Shown in pieces: positions 1-10,487 of a stretch of DNA of 56,035 bases (position 1 is the stretch's first letter; the number at the start of each line of letters is the position of its first letter). The notes below the pieces were generated by a model. That model saw nothing but the letters and a program-made list of their open reading frames with translations, was not told the origin of the DNA and ran no database searches. A program made the translations under genes and the position numbers. The stretch lies in the NCBI GenBank assembly GCA_005885285.1, contig VAZG01000414.1, positions 1 through 56,035 of the forward strand, in the 5' to 3' direction. The stretch is from Alphaproteobacteria bacterium (GTDB lineage Bacteria; Pseudomonadota; Alphaproteobacteria; Rhizobiales; Xanthobacteraceae).

Positions 1-1042
1 CCCGATAATCCCGCACGCGCTTGAGCATCCGCTCGACATGGACGATCGGGGTTTCCGGCAGGATGCCGTGGCCGAGATTGAAAATCAGCCGGCCGCTCGC
101 ATAATTCGCCAGCACGTCATCGATGGCACGATCGAGTGCCGCGCCGCCGGCGATCAGCGCCAGCGGATCGAGATTGCCTTGCACGGCCACTTTGGTTTGG
201 ACCCGCTCGCGGATCAAAGACGGCTCCGCGGCCCAGTCAATGCTGACGGCGTCGATGCCGGTCGTATCGACATAAGATGGCAGCAGCGCGCCGGCGCCGC
301 GGGGAAACCCGATGATCCTTGCGTCCGGAACTTTTTCGCGCACGCCTTCGACGATCCGCCTCGTCGGCTCGATCGACCAGCGCGCAAATTCCCGCGGCGG
401 CAGCACGCCGGCCCAGGTATCAAAAATCTGCAATGCGTCGGCGCCGGCCTGCAATTGGCCGAGCAGATGTCGAATCGAGTTTTCGACCAACGCGTCGATG
501 ATCTTGGCGAACGCCTCCGGGTAGGAGTAGGCCATCATCCGCGCCGGCGCCTGATCCGGCGTGCCTTGGCCTGCCACCATGTAGGTCGCGACCGTCCACG
601 GCGCGCCGCAGAAACCGATCAGCGCAATCCCGGGATCGAGCTCGCGACGCACGCGGCGCAGCGCCTCATAGACCGGTTCGAGTTTTGTGAAGTCGGCCTT
701 GGCTGCGAGGGAGGCGACCTTGTCCGGTGTATTCAAGGGATCGAGCCGCGGGCCTTCGCCGATCTCGAAGCGGACCGCGCGGCCGAGCGCGTGGGGGATG
801 ACGAGAATATCGGAGAAGATGATCGCGGCATCGAAACCGAAGCGGCGGATCGGCTGCAGCGTGACTTCGGCGGCGAATTCCGGCGTGAAGCACAAATCGA
901 GAAAGCCGCCGGCTTTCGCCCGCACGTCGCGGTACTCCGGCAGATAACGGCCGGCCTGCCGCATCATCCAAATCGGGGGCACCTTCTGCCGATGGCCGGA
1001 GAGCACTTCGAGAAATGGCTTGGCGGCGGATTTGCGGGTCAA
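1..1042 (-). CDS. hemE: Uroporphyrinogen decarboxylase, C-terminus truncated by window edge
   Basis: Reverse-strand translation reads [38 protein letters not shown]...[26 protein letters not shown], typical HemE; likely TTG start at 1042. Confidence 0.93.
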   Translation of the reverse strand, partial: MTRKSAAKPFLEVLSGHRQKVPPIWMMRQAGRYLPEYRDVRAKAGGFLDLCFTPEFAAEVTLQPIRRFGFDAAIIFSDILVIPHALGRAVRFEIGEGPRLDPLNTPDKVASLAAKADFTKLEPVYEALRRVRRELDPGIALIGFCGAPWTVATYMVAGQGTPDQAPARMMAYSYPEAFAKIIDALVENSIRHLLGQLQAGADALQIFDTWAGVLPPREFARWSIEPTRRIVEGVREKVPDARIIGFPRGAGALLPSYVDTTGIDAVSIDWAAEPSLIRERVQTKVAVQGNLDPLALIAGGAALDRAIDDVLANYASGRLIFNLGHGILPETPIVHVERMLKRVRDYR

Positions 1043-1115
1043 TCGAACTTCCTGCAATTCGGGCGGACTTCACCTCCTGTTACATGCCGGTGCCGTCAAG
1101 TCCAAGGCAAGATAA

Positions 1116-1140
1116 GGAACTCTCCGGAATCCCACGCGTT
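1116..1140 (+). promoter_or_regulatory. Candidate EcfG (general stress response sigma) promoter GGAAC-N16-CGTT
   Basis: ggaac tctccggaatcccacg cgtt, just upstream of the small ORF at 1166/1175. Confidence 0.6.
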
Positions 1141-1165
1141 ATCAATCAAGGAGGAGCCCATATGG

Positions 1166-1471
1166 TTGAGAAAAATGGCTGAGAGGAAGCTGGCTGAGAA
1201 GAAAGCGGCTGCGAGGAAGACGGCTGGGAAATTCAATCCTTCCGCGCCCGACAAGCATGCCGACGATCCCCGCGTGGCGGCGTTGGCCGATGCCGAAATG
1301 CACGCAAGGCTGGAGGCCGGCCTGATCGACAGTTTTCCGGCATCCGATCCCGCAAGCGCCGCCCAGCCGGCGCCGACCAGGCACGACCACCGCAAGCGTG
1401 CGCCGTCCAAGCGCGATGGCGAGCGGGAGGGCGAAACGCTTTGGCGCAAGGTCAAGGCCGTGTTCCGGTAG
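1166..1471 (+). CDS. Small hypothetical protein (Lys/Ala-rich N-terminus)
   Basis: LRKMAERKLAEKKAAARKTAGKF...LWRKVKAVFR; AAGGAGGAG Shine-Dalgarno at ~1148; EcfG-like promoter upstream; start 1166 (TTG) or 1175 (ATG). Confidence 0.65.
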   Translation: MRKMAERKLAEKKAAARKTAGKFNPSAPDKHADDPRVAALADAEMHARLEAGLIDSFPASDPASAAQPAPTRHDHRKRAPSKRDGEREGETLWRKVKAVFR

Positions 1472-1518
1472 ATCGTGGTGGCTGAGATCAACCAGGAATT
1501 CAACGAGACCGTGAACCT

Positions 1519-1734
1519 TCAATAATGCGGCGGCGGCTCGTTCGCCGGCCCCGGTGCGTTGGCTTCGGCCTCCCGCAGGCGATCGTTCAGATTGGCGAGT
1601 TGGCGGGTGAGCGCATCGATCTTATGCCACTGCGCGGTGATGGTCTGGTTCAGCGTTTCGATGGTGACGTCCTGAAACGTCAGTCGGGCTTCAAGCGCGT
1701 CGATGCGCTCGCTCAGTTCCTGCACCTCACTCAT
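1519..1734 (-). CDS. slyX: SlyX family protein
   Basis: MSEVQELSERIDALEARLTFQDVTIETLNQTITAQWHKIDALTRQLANLNDRL...EPPPHY; overlaps the trhO stop. Confidence 0.88.
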   Translation of the reverse strand: MSEVQELSERIDALEARLTFQDVTIETLNQTITAQWHKIDALTRQLANLNDRLREAEANAPGPANEPPPHY

Positions 1735-2479
1735 GGGATGGTCGCCCCATTGGGCGTTCGCGTAAGGCGTGACCAAGCGCGACGCGCGCGTCGAACACGA
1801 AACACTCACCGCGCCAGCGGCTTTCGGCTGCCGGCATCTGTTCCAGGTATTTAAGGATGCCGCCCTTGAGGTGATAGACCTCGGCAAAACCGCGCGCCAA
1901 AAGCAGCGCGCTGGCCTTCTCGCAGCGGATGCCGCCGGTGCAGAACATCGCGATCTTCCGGTGCCTCGCCGGATCAAGTGTTTGCGCGGCAAACTCCTTG
2001 AATTGCCCAAAGCGTTTGATGCCGGGATCGAGTGCGCCTTCGAAGGTGCCCATCGCCACTTCGAACGAATTACGTGTGTCGATCACGAGCGTATCCGGGG
2101 CTGCGATCAGCGTGTTCCATTGGGTCGGCTCCACATAGATCCCGACCTGCCGGATCGGATCGGCCGTGACATCGCCGAGGGTGACGATCTCATTCTTGAG
2201 CCGGACTTTCAGCCGTCCAAACGGCATCGCGACGGCCCACGAGAATTTCAACTCGAGATGGTCGAGCCTGCCGCCGAACAGGACGCCGCGCTGCAATTCC
2301 TCGACCAGCGCATCAATGGCGTCAGCTTGTCCGGCCAGCGTGCCGTTGATCCCCTCATGGGCCAACAGCACGCTGCCCTTCAGCTTCAGATCGGCGCAGA
2401 TCGCGCGCAGCGGCTCGCGCAAAGCGCGAAAATCCTGCAGCGCGGCGAATTGATAGAAAGCGGCGACCTTTAGGGACAT
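1727..2479 (-). CDS. trhO: tRNA uridine hydroxylase / rhodanese-related sulfurtransferase (UPF0176)
   Basis: MSLKVAAFYQFAALQDF...AHEGINGTLAG...IDTRNSFEVAMGTFEGA...MFCTGGIRCEKASALL. Confidence 0.9.
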   Translation of the reverse strand: MSLKVAAFYQFAALQDFRALREPLRAICADLKLKGSVLLAHEGINGTLAGQADAIDALVEELQRGVLFGGRLDHLELKFSWAVAMPFGRLKVRLKNEIVTLGDVTADPIRQVGIYVEPTQWNTLIAAPDTLVIDTRNSFEVAMGTFEGALDPGIKRFGQFKEFAAQTLDPARHRKIAMFCTGGIRCEKASALLLARGFAEVYHLKGGILKYLEQMPAAESRWRGECFVFDARVALGHALRERPMGRPSHE

Positions 2480-2640
2480 GGCGAGGGTTTATCAGGCAGA
2501 TGGAGGAGGAGGAAACCACCAATGGCGCCGGGGTTCGCTGGGGACGGCTTTTCTCTGGCATGCCAGCCATTGCCCTGCCCGGCATGAATGTGTCATGTAG
2601 CTCCGCTTTAGCAAAAACGACGATGAATGAGCAATTTGGA

Positions 2641-4227
2641 ATGAGGAATTTCCATTTCGCCGGCCGCTCCACGGTCCATGCAGAGAACGCCATGGTGGCG
2701 ACGTCGCACCCGCAGGCAGCTCTGACCGCGATCGAGGTGCTGCGCGCGGGCGGCACCGCCGCCGACGCCGCGGTCGCGGCCTGCGCGCTGCTCGGCGTCA
2801 TCGAGCCGCAATCGACCGGGATCGGCGGCGATTGCTTCGCGCTGATCCAACCCAAGGGCGAGGGCAAGATATCAGCCTATAATGGCTCAGGCCGCGCGCC
2901 GATGGCGGCAAAAGCGGAATGGTATCTCGAGCGCGACATCCACGCGATCCCGCTGACCTCGGCGCATGCGGTCTCTATTCCCGGCGCGATCGATGCCTGG
3001 CAAACGATTTTGCGAGACCATGGCAAGTTCGGGCTAGACACCTTGCTGCAGCCTGCGATCAAGGCCGCGGAAGAGGGCTACGTGGTGGCGCCGCGCATCG
3101 CTTTCGACTGGAAGAACCAGTTCGACAAGTTGAAAAAGGGCACCAACACCGAGCGCTATCTCCTGCCGCACGGCAGGCCCGCGGTCGCGGGCGACGTGAT
3201 CCACCAGCCGGAGCTCGGCAAGACGCTGCGCGCGATCGCCAAGGATGGCCGCGACGCGTTTTACACCGGCGCCATCGCCGAGGACATGGTCGAGACGCTG
3301 CGCGGCATCGGCGGATTGCACACGCTGGACGACTTCGCCGCACACAGCACCGAGACCACGTTGCCGATCGGCACCATGTATAAAGGGTTCGACGTCTGGC
3401 AGTGCCCGCCGAACGGACCTGGCATCACCATGCTGGTGATGCTCAACATCCTGTCGCGCTTCGATCTCACGAAGTTCGAAAGCCTCAGCGTCGAGCGGTT
3501 TCATCTCGAAGCCGAGGCGGCGCGTATCGCCTACATGATGCGCGAAGAGCATGTTGGCGATCCCGGTCACGTCGCGGTCGATGTCGCCAACATCCTGGCC
3601 AAGGAATTCGCCGACGAGCATATCGGCAAGATCCGGATGGACGGCCTGCTTGATCTGCCCAACGTTGCGCCGCCGATGCATCCGTCGACCGTATATGTCA
3701 GCGTCGTCGACAAGCATCGCAACGTCTGTTCGTTCATCAATTCGATCGCGCACTCGTTCGGCTCCGCGATCGTTTCCAACAAGACCGGCATCCTCTTGCA
3801 GAATCGCGCCGGCGGCTTCCGCATCCAGGCGGGCCATCCCAACTGCATCGCTCCCGGCAAGCGTCCGCTGCATACGATCATTCCCGCATTGGTCACTAAG
3901 GCTGGTCGCGCGGTGATGCCGTTCGGCGTCATGGGCGGTCAGTATCAGCCGGTCGGCCAGGTGCATGTGCTGACCAATATGCTCGACTACGGCTGCGACG
4001 TGCAGGAGGCGATCGACATGCCGCGCGGCCTGCATTACGAGGGCGTCTACCAGCTTGAAGACAGCGTGCCGGCCGATATCGTCGCTGGCCTGCAAAAGCT
4101 CGGGCATAAGACCACGCGCGTGATCTCCCCGCTCGGCGGCGCTCAGGCGATCTGGATCGACTGGGAGAAGGGCACGCTGACCGGCGGCTCCGATCCGCGC
4201 AAGGACGGCTGCGCGCTCGGCTATTGA
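2641..4227 (+). CDS. ggt: Gamma-glutamyltransferase family protein
   Basis: AGGTAADAAVAACALLGVIEPQSTGIGGDCFALIQ, GPGITMLVMLNIL, catalytic-Thr type region HPSTVYVSVVDKHRNVCSFINS. Confidence 0.88.
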   Translation: MRNFHFAGRSTVHAENAMVATSHPQAALTAIEVLRAGGTAADAAVAACALLGVIEPQSTGIGGDCFALIQPKGEGKISAYNGSGRAPMAAKAEWYLERDIHAIPLTSAHAVSIPGAIDAWQTILRDHGKFGLDTLLQPAIKAAEEGYVVAPRIAFDWKNQFDKLKKGTNTERYLLPHGRPAVAGDVIHQPELGKTLRAIAKDGRDAFYTGAIAEDMVETLRGIGGLHTLDDFAAHSTETTLPIGTMYKGFDVWQCPPNGPGITMLVMLNILSRFDLTKFESLSVERFHLEAEAARIAYMMREEHVGDPGHVAVDVANILAKEFADEHIGKIRMDGLLDLPNVAPPMHPSTVYVSVVDKHRNVCSFINSIAHSFGSAIVSNKTGILLQNRAGGFRIQAGHPNCIAPGKRPLHTIIPALVTKAGRAVMPFGVMGGQYQPVGQVHVLTNMLDYGCDVQEAIDMPRGLHYEGVYQLEDSVPADIVAGLQKLGHKTTRVISPLGGAQAIWIDWEKGTLTGGSDPRKDGCALGY

Positions 4228-4407
4228 CGAGGTCGCGCGGCGGAACCCCGGCCGCTCCTCTGTTCCATCAGCGAAAGTTTACAACAGAATCGGACGTGGT
4301 CCGCCGCATCGGATCGACCGGACCGGAACCTGACCCCATCGTTGTGGTTAGGACGGCGAGGGCGCGCGAGGTGTCGCGCCGCCTCGCTCCAGCGGCGGAG
4401 GCCGTTC

Positions 4408-4906
4408 ATGTCCGAAAAAACCAATTCCACCACACGATCTGGATTCGACCGCCGAATGTTCTTGGCGGGCGCTGCGGGAAGCGCGGTCGTCCCGTTGACG
4501 GCGCGCGCGGCCGGGCCGGCGCCGAACGCGGCGGCTGCGCCGGATCCTTCGCTGCCGGTCGATGTCACCCTGCGCGTCAATGGCGACAGCCGTTTGCTCA
4601 CGATCGATGCGCGCACGACCGTGCTGGATGCGCTGCGCGAACATATCGGCTTGACCGGAAGCAAGAAGGGCTGCGATCACGGCCAATGCGGCGCCTGCAC
4701 GGTTCTCATCGATGACCGGCGAGCTCCAATGCGGCTACTGCACGCCCGGGCAAATCATGTCGGCAATTGCCTGCGTGAAGGAGGGACACGCCAACAGCGA
4801 GGCGGACATTCGCGAGTACATGAGCGGCAACATCTGCCGCTGTGCCGCCTATCCGAACATCGTCGCGGCCGTGAAGCAGGCCGCGCCCGAAATCCTGAAA
4901 GGCTGA
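4408..4906 (+). pseudogene. Tat-exported xanthine dehydrogenase family [2Fe-2S] subunit (PaoA/YagT-like), internally deleted and frameshifted
   Basis: Frame 1 MSEKTNSTTRSGFDRRMFLAGAAG...CDHGQCGACTVLIDDRR, then frame 2 LQCGYCTPGQIMSAIACVKEGHANSEADIREYMSGNICRCAAYPNIV; linker with the fourth Cys of the first cluster absent. Confidence 0.8.
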
Positions 4907-4927
4907 AATCCTGAAAGGTTGCGCAGC

Positions 4928-5944
4928 ATGCGATCCTTTACCTATCAACGGGCAAGCGACCCTTCCGCCGCCATCCAGGCTTTGGCCATGGCAGTCGCGA
5001 GCAACGATCCGCCAACCGAGGCTGCCGCGCAGCCGCTCGCCGGCGGCACCACGCTGATCGATCTGATGAAGTTGGATGTGATGCGGCCGCGCACGGTCGT
5101 CGACATCAATCCGCTCGCAAGCACGTGGTCGGCGATCAATCTCGATGGCGGCAATTTGCGGCTTGGCGCGCTGGCGCGGATGTCGGACGTCGCAGCCAAT
5201 CCGGAAATCCAGCGCAACTATCCGGTGATTGCCGATTCGCTCCGGCTCGCTGCCAGCCCGCAGCTTCGAAACATGGCGACGTTGGGCGGCAATGTCCTGC
5301 AGCGCACGCGATGCACTTATTTTCGCGACATCAGCTACGCCAACTGCAACAAGCGCGATCCGGGTTCCGGCTGCGCCGCACTCGACGGATTTAACCGCAT
5401 GCACGCGGTGCTCGGAACCTCCGAGCAATGCATCGCCACCTATCCCGGCGATTTCGCGCAAGCCCTGATCGCGCTCGATGCTACCGTGGAGATCACCGGG
5501 AAATCGGGTGTCCGGAACATTGCTTTCGCGCAACTCCACAAGCCGCCCGGCGATACCCCGCAGATTGAGACGACGCTCGCCCCGGGCGAATTGATCTCAG
5601 CCTTCACCGTTTCCGGGCGCTGGCCACGCTCGGTCTATCTGAAGGCCCGCGACCGCCAGTCCTATGAATTCGCGCTGTCGTCGGCGGCGGTGGCGCTCGA
5701 CGTGCAGGATGGCGTTATCAGCGATGCCCGCGTCGCGCTCGGCGGCCTCGCCACCGTGCCGTGGCGGGCGCGTGCGGCGGAAGCGCTGATCAAGGGACAG
5801 AAATTCGACGCGGCGCTGGCGCTGCGCGTGGCAGACGCGGCGTTGGCAGGTGCGCAGGGGCGACGGCACAACGCCTTCAAAGTCGACCTCGGCAAGCGCG
5901 TGGTAGCTCGCGCGCTGCACCGGGCCGCAACGATGGAGATCTGA
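4928..5944 (+). CDS. Xanthine dehydrogenase family FAD-binding subunit (PaoB/YagS-like)
   Basis: MRSFTYQRASDPSAAIQAL...LAGGTTLIDLMKLDVMRP...TLGGNVLQRTRCTYFRD. Confidence 0.9.
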   Translation: MRSFTYQRASDPSAAIQALAMAVASNDPPTEAAAQPLAGGTTLIDLMKLDVMRPRTVVDINPLASTWSAINLDGGNLRLGALARMSDVAANPEIQRNYPVIADSLRLAASPQLRNMATLGGNVLQRTRCTYFRDISYANCNKRDPGSGCAALDGFNRMHAVLGTSEQCIATYPGDFAQALIALDATVEITGKSGVRNIAFAQLHKPPGDTPQIETTLAPGELISAFTVSGRWPRSVYLKARDRQSYEFALSSAAVALDVQDGVISDARVALGGLATVPWRARAAEALIKGQKFDAALALRVADAALAGAQGRRHNAFKVDLGKRVVARALHRAATMEI

Positions 5945-5946
5945 TC

Positions 5947-8238
5947 ATGTCGATTGCAGCTCCCGAGCCGAAGGCCAATATGGGCCAGCCGGTTCCGCGC
6001 TACGACGCCGTCGCCAAGGTGACCGGCATGGCCAAATATGCCGCGGACATGCCGCTTGCCAATCCCGCCTATGCCTACCTCGTGACTAGCGCGATCGCCA
6101 AAGGCCGCATTGACAGCTTCGAGCTGACGGAAGCCAAGAACATCCGCGGCGTGATCGACATCGTGACGCACGAAAACGCGGAGAAGCTGAAGGACGTAAA
6201 GCTCTTCAGTGAAGGCGGCTACATGTCCACCACGGTCCAGCCGCTGAAATCCTCCGACGTCGCGCATGACGGCCAGATCATCGCCGTGGTGCTGGCAGAT
6301 ACCTTCGAGGCCGCGCGCGAAGCCGCCCATCGCGTCAAGGTGAACTATCGGCCGGCCACGCCGAGCACAACGTTCGATTCGCCGGGAACGACCTCCGTCC
6401 CCGCCAAGGGACAGGCTTCCCGGTTCAAGGAAGACCCGAAGGTCGGCGATTTCGCGAAAGCCTTCGATGAGGCCGAGGTCAAAATCACCGCTTCCTATGA
6501 AACACCGACGCAACACCACAATCCGATGGAGCTGTTTGCCACCAGTTGCGTCTGGAATGGCGACAATCTGACGATCTACGAGCCGAGCCAATATGTTTAC
6601 GGCCTCAAGAATGGCGTCGCCCAGCAACTCGGCATCGATGCCGACAAGGTGCGGGTGATCAATTACTACGTCGGTGGTGCCTTCGGCTCGAAGGGCTCGG
6701 TGACGCCGCGCACCGCCATCATGGCGAGCCTCGCGCGGCGCCTGAACCGCCCGGTCAAGCTGGTCCCGACCCGCGACCAGGGCTTTACCATTGCAACCTA
6801 TCGCGCCGAGACCCGGCACCAGATCCAGATCGGCGCCAACCGCGACGGCAAGCTCGTCGCGCTCCGGCACGAGGGCGCCGAAGTTTCGTCACGGCCGGAT
6901 GCGTATGTGGTGGGCGGCACCAAGACCACGACACGGCTCTATGCCTGCCCCAATGTCGATAGCCTGGTGTCGATCGTGCACGCCGACCGCAACACGCCGG
7001 GCTTCATGCGTTCGCCGCCGGAAGTGCCGTATTTGTTCGCGCTCGAAAGCGCCATGGATGAACTGGCTGTCAAGCTGAACATGGACCCGATCGAGCTGCG
7101 CCGCGTCAACGACACGATGAAAGAGCCGATCGGCGGCAAGCCCTATACCTCGCGCTCGCTAATGGCCTGTTTCGACGAAGGCGCCAAGGCCTTCGGATGG
7201 TCGCAGCGATCGGCGGCGCCGCAATCGATGGCGGAGGGTGATTGGCTGATCGGTTATGGTTGTGCCACCACCTGCTATCCGACGCAGATGGCGCCGGCTG
7301 CGGCGCGGGTCCGCCTGCAGCGCGACGGGCGTGCCCGGGTCGAGATCGCAGGACACGAAATCGGCAACGGCGCCTATACCGTGATCGGCCAGGCTGCGGC
7401 CGAGAAGCTCGGCGTGCCCTTTGAGAACGTCTCCGTTCATATCGGCGACAGCGATCTGCCGCCGGCGCCAGTCGCCGGCGGCTCCAATTCCACCGCCAGC
7501 ACCTGCTCGGCGGTGATGATGGTCTGCGACCAGATCCGGCAGCGCCTATTCAGGGCGTTGATGCCGAATGAAAGCGTGATCGATAAGGCCAAGGAGACCG
7601 TCGGTATGGGCCAGACCCCTGTCACCGAGTCCGCCAACAGCGGCCGTCCGCTCGACCGCGAGAAGGCATTTGACGCGCTCGGCGTCAGCGTGGTCGAGGA
7701 ATATGGCGAGTGGAAGCCCGAAGATGCGCCGAAGGATTCCTTCCGCGCGATGCAACAGGGGCAGGTGCGTATAGTCGGCGGCAGCGCGATGAGCGACAAG
7801 ATCGCCTATGCCTTCGGCGCCGAATTCGTCGAAGTCCGGATCAACAAATGGACCCACGAAATCCGGATCCCGCGGCTGGTCGGCGCCTTCGCCGCGGGCC
7901 ACATCATGAACCCGCGGACCGCGCGCAGCCAGCTGATGGGCGGGCTGATCTGGGGCATGTCCTCGGCGCTGTTGGAGGCGACCGAACTCGACCCCCGCTA
8001 TGGGCGCTACGTCAATGACAATCTCGCCGACTATCTGCTGCCGGTAAATGCCGATGTGCAAGACGTCGAGGTGATCATGCTGTCCGAACAGGACGATCAT
8101 ATCAATCCGGCCGGCGTCAAGGGGTTGGGCGAACTCGCCAATGTCGGCACCAATGCCGCGGTCTGCAATGCCATCTTCCACGCCACCGGCCAGCGCATCC
8201 GCAAATTGCCGGTGCGGCTGGAGAACCTGGAAGTTTAA
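5947..8238 (+). CDS. Xanthine dehydrogenase family molybdopterin-binding subunit (PaoC/YagR-like)
   Basis: MSIAAPEPKANMGQPVPRYDAVAKVTGMAKYAADMP...GGAFGSKG...MNPRTARSQLMGGLIWGMSSALLE. Confidence 0.92.
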   Translation: MSIAAPEPKANMGQPVPRYDAVAKVTGMAKYAADMPLANPAYAYLVTSAIAKGRIDSFELTEAKNIRGVIDIVTHENAEKLKDVKLFSEGGYMSTTVQPLKSSDVAHDGQIIAVVLADTFEAAREAAHRVKVNYRPATPSTTFDSPGTTSVPAKGQASRFKEDPKVGDFAKAFDEAEVKITASYETPTQHHNPMELFATSCVWNGDNLTIYEPSQYVYGLKNGVAQQLGIDADKVRVINYYVGGAFGSKGSVTPRTAIMASLARRLNRPVKLVPTRDQGFTIATYRAETRHQIQIGANRDGKLVALRHEGAEVSSRPDAYVVGGTKTTTRLYACPNVDSLVSIVHADRNTPGFMRSPPEVPYLFALESAMDELAVKLNMDPIELRRVNDTMKEPIGGKPYTSRSLMACFDEGAKAFGWSQRSAAPQSMAEGDWLIGYGCATTCYPTQMAPAAARVRLQRDGRARVEIAGHEIGNGAYTVIGQAAAEKLGVPFENVSVHIGDSDLPPAPVAGGSNSTASTCSAVMMVCDQIRQRLFRALMPNESVIDKAKETVGMGQTPVTESANSGRPLDREKAFDALGVSVVEEYGEWKPEDAPKDSFRAMQQGQVRIVGGSAMSDKIAYAFGAEFVEVRINKWTHEIRIPRLVGAFAAGHIMNPRTARSQLMGGLIWGMSSALLEATELDPRYGRYVNDNLADYLLPVNADVQDVEVIMLSEQDDHINPAGVKGLGELANVGTNAAVCNAIFHATGQRIRKLPVRLENLEV

Positions 8239-8310
8239 CAGGTAGCAAGGTCGCGGGGTAGCAACGTCCGTCCTGTTGCGCTAAACACCCTTCCTCTTTT
8301 CAAGGGAAAG

Positions 8311-8784
8311 GTGCCTCGGATGCGATGTCTTCAGCGCGCAAAAATCTCTGTTCTCTTGGCCATTGTGATTGCGATGGCAGCCATAGCATCCGCGAATGTA
8401 CCTACCCCAGCAGCCGCGCAGCCGGCAGGAAAACCCATGACCACAGCTTCAGGACTGCAGATCATCGATACCAGGCCCGGCACCGGCGCGTCGCCGAAAC
8501 CCGGCCAGACCTGTGTGATGCATTATACGGGCTGGCTTTACGAGAACGGTCAGAAGGGCAAGAAATTCGACAGCTCGGTCGATCGCAACGAACCGTTCGA
8601 ATTTCCCATCGGGCAACACCGGGTGATCGCCGGCTGGGACGAAGGCGTTGCCTCCATGAAGGTCGGCGGCAAGCGCACGCTGATTATCCCACCCGCGCTG
8701 GGCTACGGCGCGCGCGGCGCCGGCGCCGCGATTCCGCCGAACGCGACGCTGATGTTCGATGTCGAACTATTGGCGGTGAAGTAG
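8311..8784 (+). CDS. FKBP-type peptidyl-prolyl cis-trans isomerase, exported
   Basis: Signal peptide; [32 protein letters not shown]...[29 protein letters not shown]. Confidence 0.93.
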   Translation: MPRMRCLQRAKISVLLAIVIAMAAIASANVPTPAAAQPAGKPMTTASGLQIIDTRPGTGASPKPGQTCVMHYTGWLYENGQKGKKFDSSVDRNEPFEFPIGQHRVIAGWDEGVASMKVGGKRTLIIPPALGYGARGAGAAIPPNATLMFDVELLAVK

Positions 8785-8838
8785 GCCCCAAGAAAGTAGG
8801 TAAAGTAAGAAGGTCAAGCCGCGAGGAGGGGCGCATCA

Positions 8839-9848
8839 TGAAGGTTTCCATCCTCGACGATTATTTCGACACGCTGCGCACGCTTGAATGTTTCGGCAAG
8901 CTGGCCGGGTATGACGTCACGATCTGGAACGATCACGTTCAGGATGTCGATGTGCTGGCGGAGCGGCTGCGCGACACCGAAGCGCTGGTGCTGATCCGCG
9001 AGCGGACGCAAATCCGCACACCGCTGCTGGAGGCGTTGCCGAAACTGAGGCTGATCAGCCAGCGCAGCGTCTATCCGCACATCGATATCGATACCTGCAC
9101 CCGGCTCGGCATCATCGTCTCCTCGAGCCAGCATGCCGACACGCCGTCCTATGCCACCGCTGAATTCACCTGGGGCCTTATCCTGGCGGCGATGCGCGCG
9201 ATCCCGCAGCAGATGGCGGCACTGAAGGCCGGTCAATGGCAGATCGGCGTCGGCCACACGCTGCGTGGCAAGACGCTCGGCATTTACGGCTATGGCCGGA
9301 TCGGCGCCGTCGTCGCCGGCTACGGCAGGGCGTTCGGCATGAAGGTCGTGATATGGGCGCGCGAGGGGGCGCTCGCCAAGGCGCGTGCCGATGGCTACGA
9401 GACCGCCGCCAGCAAGGCTGATTTTTTCGAGATTTGCGACGTGCTGTCTCTTCACATCCGCCTGGTCGACGCGACACGCGGCATTGTCAAGGCGGATGAT
9501 CTCGCGCGCATGAAACCGTCGTCGCTATTGGTCAATACCAGCCGCGCGCCCTTGATCGAGCCGAACGCGCTGGTGAACGCGCTGCGCGCCGGGCGGCCCG
9601 GCATGGCGGCGGTCGACGTCTATGAGAAGGAACCGCTGCGCGATCCCGACGATCCGCTGCTGCGGATGAACAACGTGGTTTGCACACCGCATATCGGCTA
9701 TGTTTCGCGCGACGAATACGAAATCCAGTTCACTGATATTTTTGATCAGATTGTCGCCTACGCCGCCGGCACGCCGATCAATGTGGTTAATCCGGATGTG
9801 CTCGGCAGCGCGGCTTTAAGAAAACCACCGCCGAAAGCTGCACCATGA
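8839..9848 (+). CDS. D-2-hydroxyacid dehydrogenase family protein
   Basis: [19 protein letters not shown]...[27 protein letters not shown]...[15 protein letters not shown]. Confidence 0.9.
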
Positions 9849-10366
9849 CAGGTCACCACGATCACACCCATTCGCATCACGCGCACGATGACGACGAGAT
9901 GCAGCGCTGGAAGCACGATGGCGTCCGCGTCATTCCCGGCGATCAGCTCGATCCCAATGTGCCGTCGACGCCCGGCATGGACCGCAAGGCAGCGATCAAT
10001 TTCGCCCGGGCCGGCGCGCAGAAATTGTGGGCCGGCACCGTAACCATCAAGCCCGATGCCAAGACCGGCGCGCATCACCACGGCCATCTCGAAAGCATCA
10101 TCTATGTGGTGAAGGGAAGGGCGCGGATGCGCTGGGGCGAGCATCTGCAATTTACCGCTGAAGCCGGCCCCGGCGATTTCATCTTCGTTCCACCTTATGT
10201 GCCGCACCAGGAGATCAACGCCAGCCGCGACGAGGTGTTGGAATGCGTACTGGTACGCAGCGACGGCCAGGCGGTTGCGATCAATCTCGACATCGAGCCG
10301 GTGGAGAAGCCGGAGACCGTGCTATGGGTCGACCCGGTGCACCGCGATCCCGCAGAGCAAAAGTGA
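9845..10366 (+). CDS. Cupin domain protein
   Basis: His-rich N-terminus; [52 protein letters not shown]; 4-bp overlap with upstream CDS. Confidence 0.85.
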   Translation: MTGHHDHTHSHHAHDDDEMQRWKHDGVRVIPGDQLDPNVPSTPGMDRKAAINFARAGAQKLWAGTVTIKPDAKTGAHHHGHLESIIYVVKGRARMRWGEHLQFTAEAGPGDFIFVPPYVPHQEINASRDEVLECVLVRSDGQAVAINLDIEPVEKPETVLWVDPVHRDPAEQK

Positions 10367-10487
10367 TTGCGACGGCAAAGCCGCGCCTCTGCAGCGCTAT
10401 TTGCTGCGGGTTGGGGTTATGCGAATACGCTAATGATCCATCGGCCCGTTCGGCACCACACAGCGGCAGCGCGTGTTGTCGCCTGGC

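Noticed and set aside
38-1174. N-terminal part of the 477-aa plus ORF
   Set aside because: Antisense to hemE; only the portion from 1166/1175 (after SD and promoter) is supported.
3034-4107. 357-aa antisense ORF in ggt
   Set aside because: Shadow of a conserved gene, Arg/His/Asp-rich artefactual composition.
4680-4740. Programmed ribosomal frameshift in the [2Fe-2S] subunit
   Set aside because: A frameshift alone would not restore the missing ~35-40 residues and fourth cluster Cys; deletion is the better explanation.
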